Origin: Deltaproteobacteria bacterium
Lineage (GTDB): Bacteria; Desulfobacterota; SM23-61
Assembly: GCA_016875165.1 (NCBI GenBank)
Contig: VGSF01000035.1
Coordinates: 1 to 40,641, forward strand
Length of the DNA: 40,641 nt
Reading direction: 5' to 3'
The notes beneath the pieces are model-generated. The model was not told where the DNA came from and made no database searches. It saw only the letters and a program-made list of their open reading frames with translations. A program made the position numbers and the translations under genes. Positions 32,281-38,987 of this stretch are shown piece by piece; position 1 is the first letter of the stretch; the number at the start of each line of letters is the position of its first letter.

Positions 32281-33051
32281 ATGGCGCATTTAAAGGTCGA
32301 AAATTTATCCATCAGCTTCGGGGGATTGAAAGCCCTGAGCGGGGTCAGCTTCGCTGTGAACAAGGGTGAAATTTACTCCATCATCGGACCCAACGGAGCA
32401 GGCAAGACCACAGTTTTTAACTGCATCAGCGGGCTTTACAAGCCTAACAGCGGGAAGATATTTTTCAAAGATCAGGATATTACTCCATTGAAACCATATC
32501 AGGTTGCCCAGGTGGGGATTGCCCGTACTTTCCAGAATATCGAGCTCTTTGCGCACATGACCACAATGGATAACCTGATGTTAGGAAGACATACCAAGTT
32601 AAAAACCGGGATCTGGTCAGGGGCCACTTTTCTTCATGCGAATTCCAAAGCTGCCCGGGAGGAGATCCAAAACCGGGGGCAGGTTGAAAAGATCATTGAT
32701 TTTCTGGAACTGCAGGCGGCCAGGAACCATATGGTTATTAACCTTCCTTACGGCACCCAAAAGTTAATCGAATTGGGGCGGGCCCTTGCTCTGGAGCCGG
32801 AAATTTTATTATTGGATGAACCCTCTGCGGGAATGAACCTGGAAGAGAAAGAAAACCTGATTTTTTCCATCCGGGATATCCGGGATGATTTTGGAATTAC
32901 CATTCTTTTGGTGGAGCACGACATGAACCTGGTCATGGGTATTTCCGATCGGGTTCTGGCTCTAAATTACGGTCAGGTGATCGCCGAAGGGATTCCGCAG
33001 GAAATCCAAAAACATCCCGAGGTGTTGAAGGCTTATTTGGGAGAGGGGTAA
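32281..33051 (+). CDS. livG: Branched-chain amino acid-type ABC transporter ATP-binding protein LivG
   Basis: Cytoplasmic ATPase of the Liv importer, 256 residues. Walker A IIGPNGAGKTTVFNCISGLY (36-55), Q-loop ARTFQNIELF, Walker B EILLLDEPSAGMN and the switch His in LLVEHDMNLVMGIS are all present. The ABC signature (INLPYGTQKLIELGRALALE) is looser than the usual LSxGxQ, as is common in LivG. The C-terminal extension (VIAEGIPQEIQKHPEVLKAY) is the LivG hallmark. livF starts 5 bp after its stop. Confidence 0.94.
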   Translation: MAHLKVENLSISFGGLKALSGVSFAVNKGEIYSIIGPNGAGKTTVFNCISGLYKPNSGKIFFKDQDITPLKPYQVAQVGIARTFQNIELFAHMTTMDNLMLGRHTKLKTGIWSGATFLHANSKAAREEIQNRGQVEKIIDFLELQAARNHMVINLPYGTQKLIELGRALALEPEILLLDEPSAGMNLEEKENLIFSIRDIRDDFGITILLVEHDMNLVMGISDRVLALNYGQVIAEGIPQEIQKHPEVLKAYLGEG

Positions 33052-33056
33052 ATAAA

Positions 33057-33836
33057 GTGGGAAGCATCTTACAGGTTAAGAATATTGAAACCCTATATTA
33101 TGGATTGATCAAAGCCTTGCGGGGGATCTCTCTGGACATACAGGAAGGGACTATTTCAGTGGTCCTTGGCGGAAATGGAGCGGGGAAAACGACGACCCTC
33201 AAGACCGTCATGGGACTCCTGGAGGATCAACCGGACAAGGGAACTATAGAATTCATGGGGCAAAGGATCGATGGCATGGACGCTGAAGACATCGTCAACC
33301 TGGGCATCGCCATGGTTCCTGAAGGAAGAGAGGTCTTCCCCGAGCTGACCGTGTGGGAGAACCTGCGGATGGGGGCTTATACCAGAAAAGACAAAAAGGG
33401 AGTACAGGAGGATTTAGACCGGGTGATCCGTTACTTCCCCATCGTTAAGGAAAGATCCTCCCAGCAAGCCGGTTACCTGAGCGGGGGGGAACAACAGATG
33501 CTGGCCATTGGGCGCGCCTTAATGACCCGGCCCAAACTTCTCATGCTGGATGAACCTTCTCTGGGATTATCGCCTATTCTGGTACGGGAGATATTTAAGA
33601 TTATCCAGACGATCAATCGCGAAGGGACGACCATACTTCTGGTGGAACAGAATGCCCGCATGGCCCTTTCCATCGCCCATTTCGGTTATGTCCTGGAGAC
33701 CGGCAGAATTGTTTTGGCCAATACCCCCCAGAACTTGATGGAAGACGAGGACGTCAAGGAATTTTATTTGGGTATTAAATCCGAAGTTTCCGGCAAGGGC
33801 TACCAGCGCTGGCGAAGGAAGAAACGCTGGCGGTAA
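33057..33836 (+). CDS. livF: Branched-chain amino acid-type ABC transporter ATP-binding protein LivF
   Basis: Second ATPase of the Liv importer, 259 residues, starting at GTG 33057. Its SD (GAGAGGGG) lies in the end of livG, so translation is probably coupled. Walker A VLGGNGAGKTTTLKTVMGLL, the LivF block GIAMVPEGREVFPELTVWEN, signature GYLSGGEQQMLAIGRALMTR and Walker B LLMLDEPSLGLSPILVREIF are intact. The C-terminus is unusually basic (RWRRKKRWR). No terminator is evident after the stop. Confidence 0.94.
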   Translation: MGSILQVKNIETLYYGLIKALRGISLDIQEGTISVVLGGNGAGKTTTLKTVMGLLEDQPDKGTIEFMGQRIDGMDAEDIVNLGIAMVPEGREVFPELTVWENLRMGAYTRKDKKGVQEDLDRVIRYFPIVKERSSQQAGYLSGGEQQMLAIGRALMTRPKLLMLDEPSLGLSPILVREIFKIIQTINREGTTILLVEQNARMALSIAHFGYVLETGRIVLANTPQNLMEDEDVKEFYLGIKSEVSGKGYQRWRRKKRWR

Positions 33837-33907
33837 TTCCCAGATGTTTTTACCCTCCCATCTTCTCCCTGTTATCTTACGGAATCTCTTTGTTGTAGAT
33901 CAATAAA

Positions 33908-34062
33908 GATGATCTCGTAAAAAGTTACCAGAACTATGGTTTCGTAAAAAGCTCCAGATGCAAGGCGCGCAAAACCTGAGGAGTGAAGCGTACTTTTGCT
34001 GGTACGCTGCAACGACGAAGGTGAAGCGCAACGCCGCAGATGGACTTTTTACGAAACCATCA
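33908..34062. repeat. Family A element, copy A6, composite
   Basis: An A-type left end (TGATCTCGTAAAAAGTTACC) is followed by an inner element from about 33934 to 34062. Its ends are TATGGTTTCGTAAAAAGCTC and GACTTTTTACGAAACCATCA. The interior is the GATGCAAGGCGCGCAAAACC / GTACGCTGCAACGACG type. ATAAAGA lies immediately outside both ends. From 34063 to 34225 only the 34131-34152 motif copy and two TCCGCCTCAGGCGGA-type palindromes are seen. Confidence 0.7.
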
Positions 34063-34225
34063 ATAAAGAGCGATTAAGTTTCAAGTTCCAGGTTTCGGGG
34101 TTAAAATATGAAATCTTTACCCGTGAACTTGATTGTATAGGAATTTCCTTTTGTCAGCTTTAGTCCGCCTCAGGCGGGCAACCTAATGGTTAATCCGCCT
34201 CAGGCGGACTCTGCCGGTTGATCTG

Positions 34226-34483
34226 CTAAGTAAGAATATGATCGAAAATCCATTGGCGTCCCCGGCCCGATTTCAACGCCCTTTCCCGCTCCATGGCCTT
34301 AGCTCTTGTTTGGTACTCTTCCGAATAAACCAGACACCATGGGCCTTTTTGCTTCCTCGTGTACCTTTGCTTGCCCAACATCATTTCATTGTGTTCTCTA
34401 ACTCTCCTTTGTAGATCGGACGTATGACCGATATAAATATTCCCAGGCGATTCACTCTTCAGGATGTACACCCAAAATGACAT
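34226..34483 (-). CDS. GIY-YIG domain nuclease-like protein
   Basis: Small stand-alone GIY-YIG protein of about 85 residues from MSFWVYILKSESPGNIYIGH (start at 34483; an upstream in-frame ATG at 34504 would add seven residues). Motifs: YIL..NIYIGHTSDLQRRVREHN with the catalytic Arg, KGPWCLVYSEEYQTRAKAME with the likely metal-binding Glu, and ERALKSGRGRQWI. Such UPF0213/YhbQ-like proteins are widespread, often next to tRNA genes or mobile DNA, with poorly known roles. It lies 67 bp downstream of tRNA-Asn on the same strand, after a terminator. Confidence 0.85.
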   Translation of the reverse strand: MSFWVYILKSESPGNIYIGHTSDLQRRVREHNEMMLGKQRYTRKQKGPWCLVYSEEYQTRAKAMERERALKSGRGRQWIFDHILT

Positions 34484-34504
34484 TGGCATCAATCGCCTAA
34501 GCAT

Positions 34505-34536
34505 AAAAAAGGCTTGATCCGCAGAAGACCAAGCCT
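34505..34536 (-). terminator. Rho-independent terminator after tRNA-Asn
   Basis: Read on the minus strand, AGGCTTG and CAAGCCT form a 7-bp stem with a 13-base loop, followed by a T-run (TTTTT, 34505-34509). It begins 14 bases after the tRNA 3' end. Confidence 0.8.
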
Positions 34537-34550
34537 CTTGTCTTAGGATG

Positions 34551-34626
34551 GCTCCCCGAGTAGGACTCGAACCTACAACCTAGTGGTTAACAGCCACCCG
34601 CTCTGCCGGTTGAGCTATCGGGGAGC
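34551..34626 (-). tRNA. tRNA-Asn (GTT anticodon)
   Basis: 76 nt on the minus strand. Acceptor GCTCCCC/GGGGAGC, D stem GCTC/GAGC, anticodon loop CTGTTAA (anticodon GTT), and T arm GTAGG-TTCGAGT-CCTAC all pair. The 3' CCA is not encoded. A TTGACA-type promoter lies upstream and a terminator downstream. Confidence 0.97.
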
Positions 34627-34659
34627 AGCAAAACAAAAAATGATAAGAAAACTATTATT

Positions 34660-34688
34660 TGTTTATCACGTATGGAGCCGGATGTCAA
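34660..34688 (-). promoter_or_regulatory. Probable sigma-70 promoter of tRNA-Asn
   Basis: Minus strand TTGACA (34683-34688), a 17-base spacer, then TAAACA (34660-34665), about 34 bases before the mature tRNA 5' end. The -35 box is perfect and the -10 box is weak. Element D1's left target duplication begins 4 bp upstream of the -35. Confidence 0.6.
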
Positions 34689-34702
34689 CTCCTTAAAATT
34701 AT

Positions 34703-35000
34703 CTTGCCCCCCTTCACTTTTAAATAAATTGATGAAATCACTGTGATAGACGAAGCCCGAACGGGAGGGGGATGAAAGAGGGAGCACCGGCGGGAACATG
34801 ATTGGAACATAGCCCGTGCTTTTCTTCCTCAAAGAAAAGGCGGGATCGAAGGAAAACAGGGCATCTTCGGTGGAAGCCCCGCCCTTACCCATGAAAAAAG
34901 TGATTCCTTGTGCTCCCGAGAGATTCCCCCTCCCGTGCGGGCCGTGTCCTTTTTATCATTCTGGAATCATGAACGAAAATCAAAAGTGAAGGGGGGCAAG
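34703..35000. repeat. Family D inverted-repeat element, copy D1
   Basis: 298 bp with perfect 19-bp terminal inverted repeats CTTGCCCCCCTTCACTTTT / AAAAGTGAAGGGGGGCAAG. Flanked by the identical 11-bp sequence CTTAAAATTAT on both sides (34692-34702 and 35001-35011), a clean target duplication. The interior has no credible gene; a 101-residue minus-strand frame across it lacks any family features. Confidence 0.88.
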
Positions 35001-35112
35001 CTTAAAATTATGAGTTAGCCACAGAGAACACAGCGCGGCAGAGCCGCAACCAAAAAAAGCGCCGAGAGTGCCTAAAGTGAGCTAAAGTGCTCAAAGTTTA
35101 TAAGAAAATCTC

Positions 35113-35142
35113 GTAACACTTTAGCTTATTGAAAAATGGGCG
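35113..35142. repeat. Solo family B terminal repeat, copy B6
   Basis: GTAACACTTTAGCTTATTGA, then AAAATGGGCG, matches the right-hand family B terminus (inverted), but no opposite terminus or B-type interior follows. The remaining stretch 35167-35403 shows no recognised feature. Confidence 0.5.
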
Positions 35143-35145
35143 TAG

Positions 35146-35166
35146 GGCAGGGGCTTGTCCCCTGCC
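35146..35166. repeat. Short perfect hairpin GGCAGGGG-CTTGT-CCCCTGCC
   Basis: An 8-bp perfect stem with a 5-base loop, adjacent to the solo B terminus. No T-run follows, so a terminator is unlikely. Confidence 0.5.
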
Positions 35167-35403
35167 TCATACCTGTGAACCGCTGCTTCAATTTACCGCT
35201 GGGAAAACCTTTTCAGATCATTCTACTGACCCCATGCTCCGCTCCGCTGTGGAACGGCAATACGCATCCTGCCTACCCTCCAAAAGGAAGTGGCTACTTT
35301 GATGAGAGAACTGAACAAGGGATGAGCGGCAAAGAAAATACCTTATTACCGATGCCTGACCCCGTGGTCCCCGTGGTGCAGATAGGAATTGTCAAGAAAA
35401 ATG

Positions 35404-35432
35404 TTGACAGAAAGTTAGAAATAATCTAATAT
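35404..35432 (+). promoter_or_regulatory. Sigma-70 promoter of the padR operon
   Basis: TTGACA (35404-35409), a spacer of exactly 17 bases, and TAATAT (35427-35432), 28 bases before the padR ATG. It is the best-matching promoter seen in the window. Confidence 0.75.
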
Positions 35433-35441
35433 ATGTTTAAA

Positions 35442-35453
35442 TCCTATATAGGA
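35442..35453. promoter_or_regulatory. Candidate PadR operator
   Basis: Perfect 12-bp palindrome TCCTATATAGGA between the -10 box and the padR start codon, overlapping the ribosome binding site (AGGAAG). PadR regulators commonly autorepress through a palindrome at their own promoter. The assignment is positional. Confidence 0.5.
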
Positions 35454-35460
35454 AGAAACC

Positions 35461-35856
35461 ATGTGTCGAAAAAAGGAATGTCACGATGACGGCTGCCATT
35501 GTCCCGGGGGAAAGACCGAACGTTTTATTCAGCCTTGCCTTCTATTGGCCCTGCGCCTGAAATCTTCCTACGGATATGATCTTTTGGAAAAAATCATGGA
35601 TTTCGGATTTCTCGACGGGCCGGCGGATCCCGGAATGGTGTACCGCCATTTGCGGAAACTGGAAGAGGATGGCTTTGTTTCTTCCACCTGGGATACTTCA
35701 GGTACAGGACCGGCCCGAAGGTATTACCGCATTACGAAAGAGGGAGAAGAACTGCTCCGGGACTGGATCCCTTTTATGGAAAGGAACCTGAGGAGTCTGA
35801 AAAAATTCCTCCAAACCTATAGACAAACACTCGCAAAGAAAGGAGGGAAGAAATAA
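35461..35856 (+). CDS. PadR-family transcriptional regulator with Cys-rich N-terminus
   Basis: Winged-helix repressor, 131 residues. Family blocks: IQPCLLLALRLKSSYGYDLL, GPADPGMVYRHLRKLEEDGF (recognition helix) and GTGPARRYYRITKEGEELLR, followed by a C-terminal dimerisation helix. The N-terminus MCRKKECHDDGCHCPGG packs four cysteines and two histidines ahead of the wing domain, which suggests metal or redox sensing (inference). Preceded by a consensus promoter, a palindrome and AGGAAG. Its stop overlaps the start of a small Cys-rich protein (TAATG), and an ABC-2 type exporter follows. It probably controls this operon. Confidence 0.92.
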   Translation: MCRKKECHDDGCHCPGGKTERFIQPCLLLALRLKSSYGYDLLEKIMDFGFLDGPADPGMVYRHLRKLEEDGFVSSTWDTSGTGPARRYYRITKEGEELLRDWIPFMERNLRSLKKFLQTYRQTLAKKGGKK

Positions 35857-35999
35857 TGTGCTGCGCAAAAAATAAGACAGGTTGTCAGTGCCCCGAGGAA
35901 TTGAAGGGGAAGCCCGAGGAGTGTACTCCCGAGCAGGTGGAAGAGTGCCATGGCTTTAAAGAAGAGCATCCCTGCATCGGAAAAGGGGAAAAGAAATAA
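35856..35999 (+). CDS. Small cysteine-rich protein (47 residues), function unknown
   Basis: The ATG overlaps the padR stop codon (TAATG) and GAGGGAAG precedes it, so translation is probably coupled. The protein starts MCCAKNKTGCQCPEELKGKP and ends CHGFKEEHPCIGKGEKK. It has seven cysteines (2, 3, 10, 12, 23, 31, 40) and two histidines (32, 38) in 47 residues, with many Lys and Glu and no hydrophobic leader. The composition suggests a cytosolic metal- or cluster-binding peptide. The Cys-rich start echoes that of the PadR protein. An ABC transporter ATPase starts 52 bp downstream. The protein resembles small uncharacterised Cys proteins of anaerobes as far as can be recalled; no function is claimed. 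Confidence 0.75.
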   Translation: MCCAKNKTGCQCPEELKGKPEECTPEQVEECHGFKEEHPCIGKGEKK

Positions 36000-36051
36000 G
36001 GGATAAAGGCCGGTCTCTCCCGGCGGGGCGAAAAGGGGAGGGAGGTAGGAG

Positions 36052-37032
36052 ATGGAGAAGGAGATCATTCGCGTCGAGACCCTGAGCAAACATTTCGGCG
36101 CAATTAAGGCGGTGGATCAGATTACCTTTTCCGTGAAGGAAGGCGAGATCTTCGGCTTTCTGGGCCCCAACGGGGCGGGGAAGACCACCACCATCCGGAT
36201 GCTCGTGGGGTTGCTTAGGCCCGACTCCGGCTCGGCCGTGGTGAACGGCCATGATGTAATCAGAGAGCCGGTGCGGGCCAAAGAGAGCGTGGGCGTAGTC
36301 CCGGAGAGCTCGAACCTTTACGGGGAGCTGAGCGCTGTCGAGAACCTGGTCTACATGGCCCAGCTTTACGGGGTTCCCCGGGGCCAGTGGCAGCCACGCG
36401 CCGAAGAGCTCCTCAAGGAATTCAATCTCCTGGATCGGAAGGGGGGAAAATTCCAGGGGTTCTCCCGGGGAATGAAACGCAGGTTGACCATTGCGGCAGC
36501 CCTCGTTCATCGCCCGCAGGTTCTTTTCCTGGATGAACCTACCACCGGGTTGGATGTCATGAGCGCCCGCGGGTTGCGAAGCGCGATCCGGGGCCTCAAA
36601 GCGAAGGGGGTAACGGTATTTCTTACCACCCACCTGATCCAGGAAGCCGAAGACCTCTGCGACCGGGTGGCGATCATCGTCAAGGGAAAGATTCGAATCA
36701 TCGACGCGCCCGGGGGTTTGCAGGAAATGGTGAAAGAGACGGAGGTGCTGGAAATTCAGCCCCGTCCAGTTTCTCCCTCCCTGCCCAAGATGTTTGAAGG
36801 CCTTCCTGGCGTGGAGAAAGCCGCCCTGGTGGAAGATAAAATACGCCTCTATGGCGAATCGATTCATAACTCCATCTGCCAGATTTTGAACCGACTGGAG
36901 GCGAATGGAATTAAGGTCGTGAGCATTAAATCCCTCGTCCCTACCCTGGAAGATGCATTTGTGAAGATGACGGGGGTCGATGCCGAAATCATGCGCGTGG
37001 ATAAACCGATGAAAATGGGAGGGATGGGATAA
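36052..37032 (+). CDS. ABC transporter ATP-binding protein (ABC-2/DrrA-type exporter)
   Basis: ATPase subunit of an efflux-type ABC transporter, 326 residues. Walker A FGFLGPNGAGKTTTIRMLVG, Q-loop region VGVVPESSNLYGELSAVENL, signature FQGFSRGMKRRLTIAAALVH, Walker B VLFLDEPTTGLD and the switch His in VFLTTHLIQEAEDLCDRVAI are all intact. The C-terminal third (about 225-310) is the DrrA-type extension. GGAGGGAGGTAGG precedes the ATG. Its stop overlaps the permease ATG by one base (TAATG). Placement after padR and the Cys-rich peptide suggests regulated export or stress efflux. Confidence 0.94.
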   Translation: MEKEIIRVETLSKHFGAIKAVDQITFSVKEGEIFGFLGPNGAGKTTTIRMLVGLLRPDSGSAVVNGHDVIREPVRAKESVGVVPESSNLYGELSAVENLVYMAQLYGVPRGQWQPRAEELLKEFNLLDRKGGKFQGFSRGMKRRLTIAAALVHRPQVLFLDEPTTGLDVMSARGLRSAIRGLKAKGVTVFLTTHLIQEAEDLCDRVAIIVKGKIRIIDAPGGLQEMVKETEVLEIQPRPVSPSLPKMFEGLPGVEKAALVEDKIRLYGESIHNSICQILNRLEANGIKVVSIKSLVPTLEDAFVKMTGVDAEIMRVDKPMKMGGMG

Positions 37033-37766
37033 TGGGAGGGGAATTGAAAAAGGCGTATTACATCGCCCGCAAGGACCTGAAGGCGTATTATCTCAAGCCG
37101 CCCCTCATCAGCTGGGGCCTTATGCTTCCCATCGTCTTCATCCTGTCTTTTTATTTAAGAAACCCGCAGGGTATTCAAGAAGTCAGCCCGGGGCTGGTGG
37201 GGATGACCATGCTCTTTTCCACGACCTCCATGTCGGCGATCGTCATCAGCTTCGAAAAGCGGATCGACGCCCTGGAGCGGCTGCTCATGGCCCCCATCTC
37301 CCTGCGGATCATCCTGCTGGGGAAGGGTTTGGGGGCGGCGGCATTCGGGTGGGTCATGGGTTTGATCGCTCTAATTTTGGTGATTTTTATCTTTGGGCTG
37401 CAGGCTTCCCACCCGTTCGCCTTACTCATCTCGTCGCTCCTTTCCTGTTTTGCCTTCGCTTTTTTGGGGATTCTGATTTCAGTGGGGGTGCGGGAGGTCT
37501 TCGAGGCCATGACCCTCTCCAATTTCTTCCGCTTCCCCATGATCTTCCTGTGCGGTGTTTTTTTCCCCCTCACCTCCATGCCCCTGATCCTTCAGATCAT
37601 CGGCTATGCTCTTCCTCTCACCTATTCCGTCAATGCCTTCCGCCATTCTCTGCTCGGCCATGGCGGGTTATTACCCCAATGGCTGGATATTCTAATTCTG
37701 CTGGGGTTTTGCATCTTCCTCTTTGAAATCGCCACCGTCATTTTTCGCAGAAGAACCCAGGAATAA
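37032..37766 (+). CDS. ABC-2 type transporter permease
   Basis: Membrane subunit partnered with the preceding ATPase, 244 residues. It has six hydrophobic segments and the ABC-2 arrangement: LISWGLMLPIVFILSFYLRN near the start, a conserved ALERLLMAPISLRIILLGKG cytoplasmic loop (about 78-97), GIVISVG-like LGILISVGVREVFEAMTLSN, and FFRFPMIFLCGVFFPLTSMP before the last helices. Translation is coupled to the ATPase gene. It converges with the MarC gene, leaving 8 bp between stops. The exported substrate is unknown. Confidence 0.92.
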   Translation: MGGELKKAYYIARKDLKAYYLKPPLISWGLMLPIVFILSFYLRNPQGIQEVSPGLVGMTMLFSTTSMSAIVISFEKRIDALERLLMAPISLRIILLGKGLGAAAFGWVMGLIALILVIFIFGLQASHPFALLISSLLSCFAFAFLGILISVGVREVFEAMTLSNFFRFPMIFLCGVFFPLTSMPLILQIIGYALPLTYSVNAFRHSLLGHGGLLPQWLDILILLGFCIFLFEIATVIFRRRTQE

Positions 37767-37774
37767 AACCTCTG

Positions 37775-38407
37775 TTAATTTCCAAAGGCCTCCTTAAGCC
37801 CGTCAATAACAAACTGGACGGCGATAACCGCCAGGAGGAGGCCCATGAGGCGGGTGAGGACGTTGAGGCCGGTTTGTTTTAAAAGCCGGAGCAAGCGGGT
37901 CGATTCAAGGAAAATTCCGTAACAGCTCAGGCTGGTCAGACCAATGGCTGTAATAACAACTATCCTCTGCGTCCAGGAAGGGGAAAGATTGATCAGGACC
38001 ATTACCGAGGTAATAGCTGCCGGTCCGCCAAGAAGAGGAATGGCTAAAGGGAAGATGGATACGTCTTCTTCCGGAAGCCGCTCATGTTCTTCCTCCGGGC
38101 TGGATTTGGCCCGGGATCTTCGCGCCTGCAGCATACTGATGGCAATAATGAAAATAAGAATTCCTCCGGCAATCTGAAAGGAACTGATGGTTACCCGGAA
38201 CAGCTTCAATATCCATTCGCCGATGAAAGCAAAGACAACGAGGATCAGAAAAGTGGCCAGGCTGGCCCGCCGGGCTATTTTCCTTTTTTCCTCCGGACTG
38301 GAATTGTCGGTGACGGTTAAAAAAACCGGGATGTTGCCCAGAGGATCGACAATGAAAAAAATTAGCGCCAGAGAAATCAGGGCAAATTCGAAAGTGGAGT
38401 ACATCAT
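37775..38407 (-). CDS. MarC-family integral membrane protein
   Basis: The 210-residue protein has six predicted membrane helices and the MarC pattern: LALIFFIVDPLGNIPVFLTV near the N-terminus, FQIAGGILIFIIAISMLQAR, PLAIPLLGGPAAITSVMVLI in the middle, and NVLTRLMGLLLAVIAVQFVI near the end. MarC proteins were once linked to multiple antibiotic resistance, but that role was not supported and their transport function is unsettled. AGAGGATT precedes the start. The first two codons are both ATG, so the start is uncertain by one residue. It converges on the ABC-2 exporter operon. Confidence 0.92.
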   Translation of the reverse strand: MMYSTFEFALISLALIFFIVDPLGNIPVFLTVTDNSSPEEKRKIARRASLATFLILVVFAFIGEWILKLFRVTISSFQIAGGILIFIIAISMLQARRSRAKSSPEEEHERLPEEDVSIFPLAIPLLGGPAAITSVMVLINLSPSWTQRIVVITAIGLTSLSCYGIFLESTRLLRLLKQTGLNVLTRLMGLLLAVIAVQFVIDGLKEAFGN

Positions 38408-38605
38408 TTTAATTTTAATCCTCTGAAAGCATATTGTCCATATTTATAAATTCGTTGGCCATGTAAACGAAGAGACTGGCCGCAGAACGATGCCCACACC
38501 TTAACCCGGCCAGGAAACGTTCGATTTCATAATACCTCAACTACCAGAGCACATGATAGAGAAAAGGAAGAAAAATGGTGGCGCTCTCTTCGCAGAGAAA
38601 GGGAG

Positions 38606-38907
38606 TGAACCCCCCTGGAAGAGATGCCTCCAAGTCCTGTATTTGAGATGGAAAATCCGAGCGTATCGAAATTGGAGCCGGTGCATAAGTTTAGATAAAT
38701 GAACCGCCCCAGTCTCAATAAGGAGATGGACGTTTCCATGAGCGCCCAGGCATAGAGGGAGGAATGCGTTTTTAGGATGTTTTCGCCCAGGCGGGTAAGA
38801 AAACGAGACCGATCCTCATCGTCGTCAAATATTTGTGACCGGTTTATTCCCCGCACCATGATATGGTGAAGGGCGCCGGGAGTATCTAACCGAGCTTGTC
38901 GTGGCAT
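38606..38907 (-). pseudogene. Y1 (REP-associated) transposase pseudogene, frameshifted
   Basis: The N-terminus is well kept (MPRQARLDTPGALHHIMVRG, then DDDEDRSRFLTRLGENILKT, SLYAWALM). The homologous reading then jumps frame at about 38738: the other frame gives GNVHLLIETGAVHLSKLMHR and later KYRTWRHLFQG. The jump falls at the HUH metal-binding motif, where the usual NHxH has lost a His codon. The catalytic-tyrosine block and C-terminus are missing. From 38408 to 38605 only nonsense is seen. Confidence 0.8.
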
Positions 38908-38915
38908 AGGCTGAT

Positions 38916-38944
38916 TTTATAAAAAAGTAAGGTGATCTTGTCAA
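38916..38944 (-). promoter_or_regulatory. Strong promoter-like sequence before the Y1 pseudogene
   Basis: Minus strand TTGACA (38939-38944), 17-base spacer, TATAAA (38916-38921). The pseudogene ATG lies only 8 bases after the -10 box, so a transcript would be nearly leaderless, or the promoter has another use. Confidence 0.45.
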
Positions 38945-38987
38945 GCGCAATGCACTGTAAGAATCAACGTCCGTATGCCGCAAAGTT

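Noticed and set aside
34587..34892. 101-residue minus-strand ORF
   Set aside because: Spans tRNA-Asn and half of element D1; not credible as a gene.
35146..35166. Rho-independent terminator or riboswitch upstream of padR
   Set aside because: A strong hairpin exists but there is no T-run, and it adjoins a solo repeat terminus; no riboswitch consensus was recognised.
35956..36867. 303-residue minus-strand ORF
   Set aside because: Antisense to the ABC ATPase gene, which has every ATPase motif; the antisense translation is low-complexity and unrecognisable.
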